DNA of 64,000 bases from an uncultured Collinsella sp. Its GTDB lineage: Bacteria > Actinomycetota > Coriobacteriia > Coriobacteriales > Coriobacteriaceae. The DNA lies in contig UQTU01000005.1 in assembly GCA_900544135.1 (NCBI GenBank), positions 1-64,000 of the forward strand, given 5' to 3'. The notes below the pieces were generated by a model. It was not told where the DNA came from, searched no databases, and worked only from the letters and a program-made list of their open reading frames with translations. A program made the translations under genes and the position numbers. This document shows, piece after piece, positions 1-7,437 of this stretch (its first letter is position 1; each line of letters begins with the position of its first letter).

Positions 1-76
1 GAATCCGGCGCATCCGCGTTGGCGCGATTGGCGAAAATACGTTGGTGAAAATGGTGAAAAATATATTGACGCTAAC
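1..76. other. Left-edge sequence beyond the IS break
   Basis: This AT-richer stretch follows the point where the orfB reading frame of the IS3-type element stops resembling a transposase. The frame stays open to the window edge, but its residues are no longer transposase-like. It probably belongs to another replicon segment or a later insertion or deletion junction. No gene can be called. Confidence 0.4.
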
Positions 77-432
77 AGAGCTGTACCGGCGGCGGGAGCC
101 CCGGCGGCGTATCCCGCACCGGATGCCCATCTCGCGCATCATCTTGAGCACGGTCTTGTCGGCCACGACCGCGCCCAGCTCGGCGCGCAGGCACATGGCT
201 ATCTGCCGGTGCCCGCAGCCGTTGGCGGTGCGCGAGAATATCTCGGCCGCGGCGTCGCGCAGCTCGGGCCTGGTCGGCCTCCGCGGGTGCGCCAGCGCGT
301 AGTAGTAGGTCGACCTCCTGAGCCCCGAGCACTCCAGCAGGTGGCGCAGGGAGTGCCCCTCCGCCCTCAGCGCCCCCACCGCCTCGGCCGCCGCCCTGGT
401 CAGAGCCCGTCCCGCTCGACCAGGGCGCGCAA
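77..432 (-). pseudogene. IS3-family transposase orfB, N-terminal fragment
   Basis: Read in the -1 frame relative to orfA, this stretch encodes the HTH_21-like start of an IS3-type transposase, with recognisable pieces such as LLECSGLRRSTYYYAL, NGCGHRQIAMCLRAE and KTVLKMMREMGIRC. The homology stops after RRRYSS, just before the region that would lead into the DDE integrase core. No own start codon with a ribosome site is seen, which agrees with expression only as an OrfAB frameshift product. As a fragment it is presumed non-functional. Confidence 0.75.
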
Positions 433-897
433 TTTTTTTAGGTAGGCGACCTCGGCCTCGAGCCTGCGGCAGCGCTCCTCGAGCTCCTGCTCGCGGGTGC
501 GGGCCCGGGGTTTCGACCTCGACCCCCTCGGCCTGCCCTTCGGTCCGGGCCGCAGCGCCTCGGCGCCGCCCTCGCGGTAGAGCCTGCACCAGCGCTCCAG
601 CGGGGACTTCGACCTGATCCCGAACTCGGCCATGGCGTCGGTCTTCGCCATCCCGCCGTCGACCACGGCCGATGCCGCGGCGACCCTCTGCTCGAATGTG
701 TACCTGGATTGTTTCCCGCCCATGGACAGCAGCGCCTCGCTTCCGAACGCCCGGTATACCCACTGCCATTCTCTCACGGTCTCGCGGGGGACGGACAGGG
801 CCTCGGCCGCCGGTTTGCAGCCGACGCCGGCGTCGAAGAGCTCGACGGCCCGCCTCCTGGACTCCAGGTCATGCTTCACCCTGAGGTCTATACTCAT
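400..897 (-). CDS. IS3-family transposase orfA (IS150-like)
   Basis: The 165-residue product has two helix-turn-helix units, residues about 8-55 (with the AAEALSVPRETVREW recognition helix) and about 70-110. A basic linker follows, then a heptad-type leucine/glutamate segment near the C terminus (EQELEERCRRLEAEVAYLKK). This is the classic OrfA build of the IS150 group: DNA-end recognition plus a coiled coil for OrfA/OrfAB pairing. I chose the ATG at 897 rather than the longer open frame to 1089, because the longer frame would start outside the IS end at 943. The gene is intact, but its orfB partner is truncated. Confidence 0.8.
   Translation of the reverse strand: MSIDLRVKHDLESRRRAVELFDAGVGCKPAAEALSVPRETVREWQWVYRAFGSEALLSMGGKQSRYTFEQRVAAASAVVDGGMAKTDAMAEFGIRSKSPLERWCRLYREGGAEALRPGPKGRPRGSRSKPRARTREQELEERCRRLEAEVAYLKKLRALVERDGL
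433..439 (-). other. Programmed -1 ribosomal frameshift heptamer
   Basis: Seven T on the plus strand read as A AAA AAA on the minus strand, in exact X-XXY-YYZ register with the orfA codons Leu-Lys-Lys. A -1 slip here joins orfA directly to the open orfB frame. That is the standard way IS3-family elements make OrfAB. Confidence 0.75.
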
Positions 898-949
898 GGA
901 AAACCTCCCATTTCCCGATGTCCAAGAAATTGGAGGCAGTTCATTGTCC

Positions 950-965
950 CCTTTGTGGTGGTTTT
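950..965 (-). terminator. Orphaned left arm of the dehydrogenase terminator
   Basis: On the minus strand this 16-base segment, ten bases past the dehydrogenase stop, reads AAAACCACCACAAAGG. The same arm with one difference occurs at 8742-8757, where it pairs with a right arm at 8767-8782 to make a full hairpin. Here the right arm is missing and the IS end starts seven bases further on. The terminator therefore appears split in its loop by the IS. Confidence 0.6.
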
Positions 966-974
966 GGGTTAGGC

Positions 975-2057
975 CTAGAGCGTGTGACCGTAGGTGTTGG
1001 CAGCCTTTATGGCGGCGGCGAACTTTTCGTCGGTGAAGGGCTCCGGGTTGCCCTGCTTCCACTCGTTGGTGGCGTGCGCGTGCTCGCACAGGGCAGGGAT
1101 ATCGGCCTCGGAAAGCCCGACCTGCTCAAGCGTCACGGGTAGCCCCATCTGCTTGTTAAAGGCGGCGTAGCGCTCGAGGTTCTCGGTATCGCCCGTATAG
1201 GCAAACAGCACCAGCACGCCCAGGCTCACGACCTCGCCGTGTAGGTAGGAGCCCTCGCGTGGAATGCTGCAGGTGGCGTTGTAGAACGCGTGCGCTACGC
1301 TCGAGTTGTAGTAGTAATCGTTCTGGTTGGTCAGGTTGGAAACGTAGCCCGTGTTGACTACGATGTCGAGCGCGATCTGTTTGACGGCTTCGGTCGACTG
1401 GTTCTGGCGTACGTCCTCAAGACCCTGGACGCCGTAGGTAAACAGCGGCTCGGAGCAGGTGTGGGCGAGCGCCAGGCCAAGACCGGCGGTGTGCTCCAAA
1501 TTACCGGCGCTCGTGGCGTACTCGACCTCGGGCTGCTTGGACAGGGCATCGCCCACGCCAGCCCAGAAGTACTCCGCCGGAGCCTCGGCGATGATCTTGG
1601 GATTGATGAAGATGTGCGCGGGTCGGTTGGGGTACGAATAGCCCTCGAGCGAGCCGTCGTCGTTGTAGACAACGGCAATGGCGGTCGCGGCCGAGCAGTT
1701 GGAGCAGATCGTCGGTACGGTAAAGACGATCTTCTTGAGCTCGATGGCCGCCGTCTTGACGGTATCGAGCGCCTTGCCGCCGCCGCAAGCAATGAGCACG
1801 TCGGCTTCCTGGCAGGCGGGGGAGTTTACGACCTTGGCGATATTGGCGCGCGTACTGTTGGTGCCGTAGACGCGCGTCTCCAGAATCTCGACGTCGGTAC
1901 CCGCTAGCGCAGCTTCGATACCGGGAAGTGCTGCGGCCAGTGCCCGCTTGCCACCGATGATCGCGACCTTGGTCGCTCCGTACTCCGCCAGTGCGGTGGG
2001 CAGCTCGTCAAAGCAATCCTCGCCAACGGTGTAGTCGCTCATTCCAATCGTGCGCAT
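975..2057 (-). CDS. Iron-containing alcohol dehydrogenase / glycerol dehydrogenase family protein
   Basis: The 360-residue protein has the layout of the GldA-type branch of the iron-containing alcohol dehydrogenases: an N-terminal Rossmann-like NAD half and a helical metal-binding half. Visible motifs are GGGKALD (residues 92-98, dinucleotide binding) and the three expected divalent-metal ligands Asp170 (GVGDALSK), His256 (VAHAF) and His273 (LHGE). The family oxidises small polyols or alcohols with NAD, but the substrate cannot be read from sequence. The ATG at 2057 has an AGAAGG ribosome site five bases upstream. A second Met lies at residue 6. The gene is transcribed alone, divergent from ileS, and its terminator is interrupted by the IS. 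Confidence 0.85.
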   Translation of the reverse strand: MRTIGMSDYTVGEDCFDELPTALAEYGATKVAIIGGKRALAAALPGIEAALAGTDVEILETRVYGTNSTRANIAKVVNSPACQEADVLIACGGGKALDTVKTAAIELKKIVFTVPTICSNCSAATAIAVVYNDDGSLEGYSYPNRPAHIFINPKIIAEAPAEYFWAGVGDALSKQPEVEYATSAGNLEHTAGLGLALAHTCSEPLFTYGVQGLEDVRQNQSTEAVKQIALDIVVNTGYVSNLTNQNDYYYNSSVAHAFYNATCSIPREGSYLHGEVVSLGVLVLFAYTGDTENLERYAAFNKQMGLPVTLEQVGLSEADIPALCEHAHATNEWKQGNPEPFTDEKFAAAIKAANTYGHTL

Positions 2058-2178
2058 AGCAACCTTCTTTCGTTCGATAAAGTGCTTTCAGGTATTTTGC
2101 TCCAAGAGAAGGTCCACAGCCGCGAGAAATTTCGAACGTATAAAACCAGTGTTGAGGGTTTTTCGTCGGCGTGGAACG

Positions 2179-2187
2179 TGCTAGCAT
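2179..2187 (+). promoter_or_regulatory. Candidate extended -10 promoter of ileS
   Basis: TGCTAGCAT matches an extended -10 (TGn followed by TAGCAT) and lies just ahead of the T-box leader. No good -35 at 17 bases is visible, so this is tentative. Confidence 0.3.
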
Positions 2188-2200
2188 TCTCCGCATAAGC

Positions 2201-2480
2201 GTTGATGGGGACGAGTAGTCGGCCGTCCGCATGCCACAGAGAGCGGGGAGCGCTGAGAACCCGTGCATGCGACCGATGAAAATCACCCCGGAGCTGCGAT
2301 CCCAACGGACGTGCCGCGCAGGTTCGTCTTAGTAGACATCGCCGAGATGGCCGTCGATACAGGCCAGCCGAGTAACGGATGCGAGCGCGCGAATACGCGG
2401 GCGAGGGCATCTAAGCTGGGTGGTTAAGCGAAGAGCTTTTACGGGCAGACTGCCTGTTTTATGGCGCTTCGTCCCAGCTT
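2201..2480 (+). promoter_or_regulatory. T-box riboswitch, isoleucine specific (ileS leader)
   Basis: The leader shows conserved T-box stem I pieces in order: ATGGGGACGAGTAG (2204-2217), CAGAGAGCGGGG followed by CTGAGAACCCG, then GATGAAAATCACCCCGGAG. In the last piece the specifier-loop codon is ATC (2282-2284), matching tRNA-Ile. Further on, AAGCTGGG (2413-2420) is perfectly complementary to CCCAGCTT (2473-2480), an antiterminator stem that overlaps the terminator stem below. The tRNA 3'-end binding element is TGGT (2421-2424), in TGGTTAAGCG rather than the common TGGTACCGCG. Uncharged tRNA-Ile should stabilise the antiterminator and switch on ileS. Confidence 0.85.
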
Positions 2481-2500
2481 GTAGGGACGGGCGCTTTTTT
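2464..2500 (+). terminator. T-box regulated intrinsic terminator before ileS
   Basis: GCGC..CGTCCC pairs with GGGACG.GCGC across an eight-base loop, followed by six T. This is the attenuator of the T-box; its left arm is shared with the antiterminator. Confidence 0.8.
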
Positions 2501-2543
2501 GGTGCCCAGAGGGCGTGCGCGCCCACGACATGAAAGGGGTACC

Positions 2544-5345
2544 GTGGCAAACGAGTACAAGCAGACGATGAATCTGCCCAAAACCGGATTTCCCATGCGT
2601 GCCGGTCTTTCCAAGTCCGAGCCCAAGCGACTCAAGGACTGGCAGGACAACAAGGTCTACGAGCAAGTTCTAAAGAAGAACGAGGGGCATAAGAAGTTCG
2701 TGCTGCACGACGGCCCTCCGTACGCCAACGGCCCGATCCACATCGGCCATGCCATGAACAAGATCTCCAAGGACATGATCAACCGCTACTGGATGATGCA
2801 GGGCTATGAGGTTCCCTATGTCCCCGGTTGGGACTGCCACGGTCAGCCGATTGAGCACAAGGTCGAGGAGAAGCTCGGCACCGAGAAGTTCAACCAGACC
2901 TCCACGGCTAAGATCCGCGAGCTTTGCAATAAGTTCGCTGTCGAGAACATCGAGCTGCAGAAGGTCGGCTTCCGTCGCCTGGGCGTGCTCGGCGATTGGG
3001 ACAACCCGTATCTGACCCTCTATCACCAGCATGACGCCGCCGACATCGAGGTCTTCAAGGCTATGTTCGACAAGGGCATGATCTATCGCGGCCACAAGCC
3101 CGTCCACTGGTGTAAGCACTGCCACACCGCACTCGCCGAGGCCGAGATTGAGTACTCTGACGAGACGAGCCCCTCCATTTTCGTGCGCTTCGAGATGACT
3201 TCCAAGCCCGCCGGCCTCGAGAACTTCGACGGCCCGGTCGACTTTATCATCTGGACGACCACGCCGTGGACCATCCCCTCCGACCAGGCCGTTTCCCTTA
3301 AGCCCGGCGCCGCCTATGTCGCCGTTGAGCACGAGGGTCGTGCCGAGGTCATGCTCGAGGACCTGGCTCCCAAGTGCTGCGAGGAGTTTGGCTGGGAGTA
3401 CACCCCGGTTATGGTCGACGGCAAGCCCTACGTGGTTCCTGCCGAGACCTTCCACCACATCCACTACAAGCAGCCGATCTTTGATGGTGTTGAGGGCGTG
3501 GCGCTGCTGGCCGATTACGTCGGTGTCGATGACGGTACCGGTATCGTCCACAACTCGCCCGGCCACGGCGTCGACGACTACTTTGCCTGCCTCAAGGAGG
3601 GCATCACCGACATCTGCATGCCGGTCGATGACGACGGCAAGTTCTACACCGGCGAGGAGTTTGGCACCGGCGGTCCCTTCAGCGGCATGGATACCGACGA
3701 GGCCAACCCGCACATCATCGAGTTCCTGCGCGAGCGCGGCACCCTGGTCCTCGAGAAGAAGATCACGCACAGTTATCCGCACTGCTGGCGCTGCAAGCAC
3801 CCGGTGCTCTTCCGTGCTACCGACCAGTGGTTTGTCTCGATGGACAAGACCGGTTTGCGCGAGCAGGCTGGCAAAGAGGTCCGCGAGAACGTCAAGTGGT
3901 ATCCGGCCCACGCGGCAAACCGCATCGGCGCCATGGTCGAGCAGCGTCCCGACTGGTGCATCAGCCGTCAGCGCAACTGGGGCGTGCCTATCCCCAGCTA
4001 CACCTGCGCCGACTGCGGCGAGAAGGTCATGAATGACGCCACGCTCGACGCCGTCATCAAGCTCTTCCACGAGAAAGGCTCCGACGCCTGGTTCACCGAC
4101 GCTCCCGAGAGCTACCTGGGCGAGGCCTGCGTCTGCCCCAAGTGCGGCGGCCATCGCCTCAAGGCCGATAAGGACATTCTCGACGTGTGGTGGGATTCCG
4201 GCGTGTCCTGGAAGGCCGTCTGCGAGTATCGCCCCGAGCTTGAGTACCCGGCGGACGTGTACCTCGAGGGCTCCGACCAGCATCGTGGTTGGTTCCAGAG
4301 CTCGCTGCTCACCTCGGTGGGTGCCAACGGCCACGCTCCGTACAAGGCTGTCGTCTCGCAGGGCTTCACGCTCGACGGCCAGGGCCGCAAGATGTCCAAG
4401 TCGCTCGGCAACGTCATCGACCCCAACAAGGTCTGCGACGAGATGGGTGCCGACATCATCCGCCTGTGGGTTGCCTCCGTCGACACCAGCTCCGACGTGT
4501 CCATCGACCACGAGATTCTTGCCCGTACGTCCGATGCCTACCGTCGTTTCCGCAACACGCTGCGCTTCCTGCTCTCCGAGCTCGAGGGTCAGTTTGAGCC
4601 CGAGACCGACGGCGTCGCCTTTGCCGACCTGCTGCCGCTCGACAAGCTCATGGTTGCCCGCCTGACCCAGGTCCAGGCCGAGGTCGACGATGCCTACGCC
4701 AGCTACGAGTTCCCGCGCGCCTACCGTGCGCTCTACGACTTTGTTGTTACCGAGCTTTCCAACGTGTACCTCGACGCCCTGAAGGACCGTCTGTACTGCG
4801 AAAAGCCCGGCTCGCTCGAGCGCCGCAGCGCCCAGACCGTGCTCGCCGAGCTCTTCTCGATGCTCATTCGCGATCTGCAGCCGATCCTGTCCTACACCGT
4901 CGATGAGGCCATGGCCTATGCGCCCGCCGGCTGCGTCGATCATCAGAAGTACGCCGCGCTGCTCGATTGGTACAAGTCGCCCATCACGGTCGACGAGGCC
5001 AATGAGTTCGAGGGCGTGCTCGAGGCTTCGCTCGAGCTCCGTAGCGCCGTGACCAAGGCCCTTGAGGATGCCCGCTCTGCCGGCACCTTCACCAAGAGCC
5101 AACAGGTCCGCGTCAAGGCGGTCGTTCCCGCCGAGATGTATGCGCTGCTGACCGGCGACAAGGCCGTCGACCTGGCCGAGTTCTACATCGTCTCCGATGT
5201 TGAGCTGACCCAGGGCGAGGAGCTCTCCGTTGCCATTGAGGCTGCCGAGGGCGAGTGCTGCGACCGTTGCTGGAACTATCGCACCACCGTCGGCGAGTAC
5301 AACGGCCACGCGCATATCTGTAAGCGCTGCGCTGATGCGCTGTAG
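2544..5345 (+). CDS. ileS: Isoleucyl-tRNA synthetase
   Basis: This is a class I aminoacyl-tRNA synthetase of 933 residues, normal for bacterial IleS. It charges tRNA-Ile. The HIGH signature is at residues 66-69 (PIHIGHAMNK) and KMSKS at 616-620 (RKMSKSLGN). The CP1 editing domain lies between, with the WTTTPWT motif. The C terminus carries the zinc-binding CCDRCW / CKRCA cysteine pairs typical of the shorter bacterial form. I chose the GTG at 2544 because GAAAGGGG precedes it and the protein then begins close to the conserved NLPKTGFPMR segment. The frame is open 15 codons further upstream, but that part would lie in the leader. Expression is governed by the T-box in front. Confidence 0.97.
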   Translation: MANEYKQTMNLPKTGFPMRAGLSKSEPKRLKDWQDNKVYEQVLKKNEGHKKFVLHDGPPYANGPIHIGHAMNKISKDMINRYWMMQGYEVPYVPGWDCHGQPIEHKVEEKLGTEKFNQTSTAKIRELCNKFAVENIELQKVGFRRLGVLGDWDNPYLTLYHQHDAADIEVFKAMFDKGMIYRGHKPVHWCKHCHTALAEAEIEYSDETSPSIFVRFEMTSKPAGLENFDGPVDFIIWTTTPWTIPSDQAVSLKPGAAYVAVEHEGRAEVMLEDLAPKCCEEFGWEYTPVMVDGKPYVVPAETFHHIHYKQPIFDGVEGVALLADYVGVDDGTGIVHNSPGHGVDDYFACLKEGITDICMPVDDDGKFYTGEEFGTGGPFSGMDTDEANPHIIEFLRERGTLVLEKKITHSYPHCWRCKHPVLFRATDQWFVSMDKTGLREQAGKEVRENVKWYPAHAANRIGAMVEQRPDWCISRQRNWGVPIPSYTCADCGEKVMNDATLDAVIKLFHEKGSDAWFTDAPESYLGEACVCPKCGGHRLKADKDILDVWWDSGVSWKAVCEYRPELEYPADVYLEGSDQHRGWFQSSLLTSVGANGHAPYKAVVSQGFTLDGQGRKMSKSLGNVIDPNKVCDEMGADIIRLWVASVDTSSDVSIDHEILARTSDAYRRFRNTLRFLLSELEGQFEPETDGVAFADLLPLDKLMVARLTQVQAEVDDAYASYEFPRAYRALYDFVVTELSNVYLDALKDRLYCEKPGSLERRSAQTVLAELFSMLIRDLQPILSYTVDEAMAYAPAGCVDHQKYAALLDWYKSPITVDEANEFEGVLEASLELRSAVTKALEDARSAGTFTKSQQVRVKAVVPAEMYALLTGDKAVDLAEFYIVSDVELTQGEELSVAIEAAEGECCDRCWNYRTTVGEYNGHAHICKRCADAL

Positions 5346-5375
5346 GTTACGGCGTTCGTAGAACGCCGTAACCTA
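5343..5375. repeat. Perfect 15-bp stem-loop at the ileS stop codon
   Basis: TAGGTTACGGCGTTC is followed after three bases by its exact reverse complement. The left arm contains the ileS stop codon. No T-tract follows, so it may protect the mRNA 3' end or belong to a repeat family rather than act as an intrinsic terminator. Confidence 0.6.
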
Positions 5376-5385
5376 CCGACGCTGC

Positions 5386-5484
5386 AAACGCCCCTAAGCG
5401 GCAATCTGACGTTCAATCGTCGGTCGCGTACCAAAGTACGCTTCCCTCCTCTTTCACGTCACCTTGCTCGCTTAGGGACGTTTT
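5386..5484. repeat. Long-spaced inverted repeat in the ileS-lspA gap
   Basis: AAACGCCCCTAAGCG (5386-5400) and CGCTTAGGGACGTTT (5470-5484) are reverse complements with one mismatch. The 69 bases between them include a smaller hairpin, GCGTAC-CAAA-GTACGC. It lies in the non-coding gap and looks like an intergenic repeat element. Confidence 0.5.
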
Positions 5485-5521
5485 CGCTGTTGGCGACGGT
5501 AATGCGGCGTTTCTATGGACC

Positions 5522-5577
5522 TAGTCGTTGGGGACGTTCTTAAACGACTAGTCAAACAAGAACGTCCCCAACGACTA
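5522..5577. repeat. Perfect 20-bp inverted repeat
   Basis: TAGTCGTTGGGGACGTTCTT (5522-5541) is followed after 16 bases by its exact reverse complement (5558-5577). It is the third palindrome in this gap. The rest of the gap to 5742 is AT-richer, with no gene seen and only weak promoter-like hexamers before lspA. Confidence 0.65.
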
Positions 5578-5742
5578 CCTGTGTCATATTCAAGCGGCAT
5601 TCTGTTTTTCGGAATGTCGCTTTCGTTTTATGCTGATTATTTCGCTAACGTTGGTGGATATGTCGTGCGCCCTGCGTGTGACAATATAAGATGATTAATT
5701 GCGTTAAACGGAATTCGATTGGTTTGAGGGTAGGGGATTTCT

Positions 5743-6342
5743 TTGGGTCGTGGTGCGGATATGACGCCGCCTTTGCGTTGGCGGTTAGGTGTTGCTGGTG
5801 GGGTAGCGCTTGTTGTGCTGCTTGTTGACCAGCTGACCAAGCTTGCGGTTCGTGCCGTGGGCGATGCCCTGCATATGACCGTTATCCCCGGTGTGATTGA
5901 CTTTCTGTTTGTTCGCAATATCGGAGCCGCCTTTAGTATGGGCGAGGGCCATGGCGTTGCGTTCGCCGTGCTGGCGCTTGCGGTCATTGTCGCCATTGCC
6001 GTGTACTTGCTGCGTGCGCCTCAGCTTGCTCGTCTTGAGGTTGTGGGCATGGCCATGGTCGCGGGCGGTGCTGTCGGCAACGCGATTGATCGCCTGGCCA
6101 TGGGCTTTGTGACTGATTTTATTGCCGCTAACTTCATTGATTTCCCCGTCTTTAACGTGGCCGATATTGGCATTACGGTCGGTGTCGTGCTGGCTCTTAT
6201 CGGTTACATGTTCTTGAGTCCCGCCGCTCGCGAGGTCGATGCGACCGCCGAGCTCAACGTCCGTGACGAGGCCCGCGCCAAACGCAAAGCCAAGCAGCGT
6301 GGGGAGCGTGCCCGCAAGATTCGCGAAAGGAATGAGCGTTAA
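5743..6342 (+). CDS. lspA: Lipoprotein signal peptidase II
   Basis: The 199-residue membrane aspartyl peptidase removes signal peptides from prolipoproteins after lipidation. Four hydrophobic segments are visible, with the family motifs VRNIGAAFS and the two catalytic aspartates Asp116 (VGNAIDRL) and Asp141 (FNVADIGI). The C terminus has a basic tail rich in Arg and Lys (about 25 residues), longer than in many LspA. A TTG start at 5743 is chosen because AGGGGA lies six bases upstream; an ATG at 5761 is the alternative. The stop overlaps the next gene's ATG by one base, indicating coupling. Lipoproteins it could process are encoded near 46 kb. Confidence 0.93.
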   Translation: MGRGADMTPPLRWRLGVAGGVALVVLLVDQLTKLAVRAVGDALHMTVIPGVIDFLFVRNIGAAFSMGEGHGVAFAVLALAVIVAIAVYLLRAPQLARLEVVGMAMVAGGAVGNAIDRLAMGFVTDFIAANFIDFPVFNVADIGITVGVVLALIGYMFLSPAAREVDATAELNVRDEARAKRKAKQRGERARKIRERNER

Positions 6343-7355
6343 TGGCCGACATCCATATTCTTGTTGCCGACGATTCCACTGGTCAGCGTCTTGACGCCTA
6401 TCTGGGCGCCAACGATGGCTGCCCCACGCGCTCTGCCTGCGCGCACTTGATCGAGGGCGGCGCCGTTGCCGTCAACGGCGAGACCTGCCTATCAAAAAAG
6501 TATGCCGTGCGCTCCGGTGACCGCATCTCGGTCGACCTGCCCGAGCCGCACGATCCCACTGATGTGATTCCCGAGGCCATTCCCCTTGATATCCGTTACG
6601 AGGACGACTACCTCATCGTGCTCTCCAAGCAGCGCGGCCTGGTGTGCCATCCCGCCCATGGCCACGAGAGCGGCACCCTTGCAAACGCTCTGGTCTACCA
6701 CTGCGGTATCGATCATCTTGGTACCGTGCAGGGTGAGGACCGCCCCGGCATCGTGCATCGCTTGGATCGCGATACCTCGGGCCTTATGCTCGCGGCAAAA
6801 GACGACGACACCCAGCGCGCACTTCAAAATCTTATCCGTACGCGCACGCTCGACCGTCGCTATATCACGCTCGTTCACGGGCACATCGCCATGGACGAGG
6901 GCACCATCAACACCGGTATTGCCCGATCGACACGCGACCGCGTGAAGATGGCGGTTTCCGATGACCCCTTTGCGCGCCAGGCCATCACGACCTTCAAGGT
7001 GCTTGAACGCTTTGATTCCACGCGTTTCGACGACGGCTACACGCTTGTCGAGTGCCACCTGTTTACCGGTCGCACGCATCAGATTCGCGTGCATATGCGC
7101 CATATCAACCACGCCTGCGTGGGCGATCCGCTCTACGGTAAGTGCGATGTGCGCGCCGATCAGGGTCTGACCAGGCAATTCCTTCATTCCTGGCGCGTCG
7201 CATTCGACCATCCCGCGACGGGGGAGCGCATTGAGTGCCGTGACGAACTGCCGTGGGACCTTGCGGCGGTTCTGGACTATCTGGCCCCGCGTTCGCTCGG
7301 CCGCACTGCCGCCGGCGACGAAATCGTCCCGCAGCTCGGTCTGCTCGAAGCCTAG
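6342..7355 (+). CDS. RluD-type ribosomal large subunit pseudouridine synthase
   Basis: The 337-residue RluA/RluD-family enzyme converts specific uridines of rRNA (or tRNA) to pseudouridine. An N-terminal S4 RNA-binding domain occupies roughly residues 12-75. The catalytic core holds HRLDRDTSGL, with the catalytic Asp at residue 142, and later GRTHQIRVHM. Pairing with lspA in one operon, as here, is common in Gram-positive bacteria. Which uridine is modified cannot be told from sequence, so no rlu letter is assigned. The start ATG overlaps the lspA stop. Confidence 0.92.
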   Translation: MADIHILVADDSTGQRLDAYLGANDGCPTRSACAHLIEGGAVAVNGETCLSKKYAVRSGDRISVDLPEPHDPTDVIPEAIPLDIRYEDDYLIVLSKQRGLVCHPAHGHESGTLANALVYHCGIDHLGTVQGEDRPGIVHRLDRDTSGLMLAAKDDDTQRALQNLIRTRTLDRRYITLVHGHIAMDEGTINTGIARSTRDRVKMAVSDDPFARQAITTFKVLERFDSTRFDDGYTLVECHLFTGRTHQIRVHMRHINHACVGDPLYGKCDVRADQGLTRQFLHSWRVAFDHPATGERIECRDELPWDLAAVLDYLAPRSLGRTAAGDEIVPQLGLLEA

Positions 7356-7373
7356 CCAGTATTAGGTGGTTTC

Positions 7374-7400
7374 TTGAACTCGGTAAGCCTGCGGTAAGAT
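7374..7400 (+). promoter_or_regulatory. Candidate sigma-70 promoter of the glycosyltransferase
   Basis: TTGAAC (7374-7379) and TAAGAT (7395-7400) are spaced by 15 bases, with an AGATAT alternative at 17. It lies 38-64 bases ahead of the next start codon. Confidence 0.4.
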
Positions 7401-7437
7401 ATACGATTGTTTACGTAACGCGTTGCTGGGAGCCTGC

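Larger units (their letters stand above)
77..943 (-). mobile_element. Truncated IS3-family (IS150-like) insertion sequence
   Basis: The remnant holds a complete orfA, a -1 frameshift site and the first part of orfB. The upstream end survives: on the minus strand the element begins TGAACTGCCTCC, close to the TGnACTGCnCCC ends known for IS150-group elements. The orfB product ends abruptly after an RRRYSS motif near position 77, so the DDE catalytic domain and the other terminal repeat are missing. The element cannot make its own active transposase. The end at 943 abuts half of a terminator hairpin belonging to the neighbouring dehydrogenase gene. Confidence 0.8.

Noticed and set aside
2670..5315. 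An 881-codon open frame on the strand opposite ileS
   Set aside because: It mirrors the codon structure of ileS, has low-complexity valine/leucine/glycine-rich sequence, no ribosome site and no family resemblance. Similar long antisense frames lie opposite alaS (15850-17850), fruA (29559-31607) and ptsI (32618-34402).
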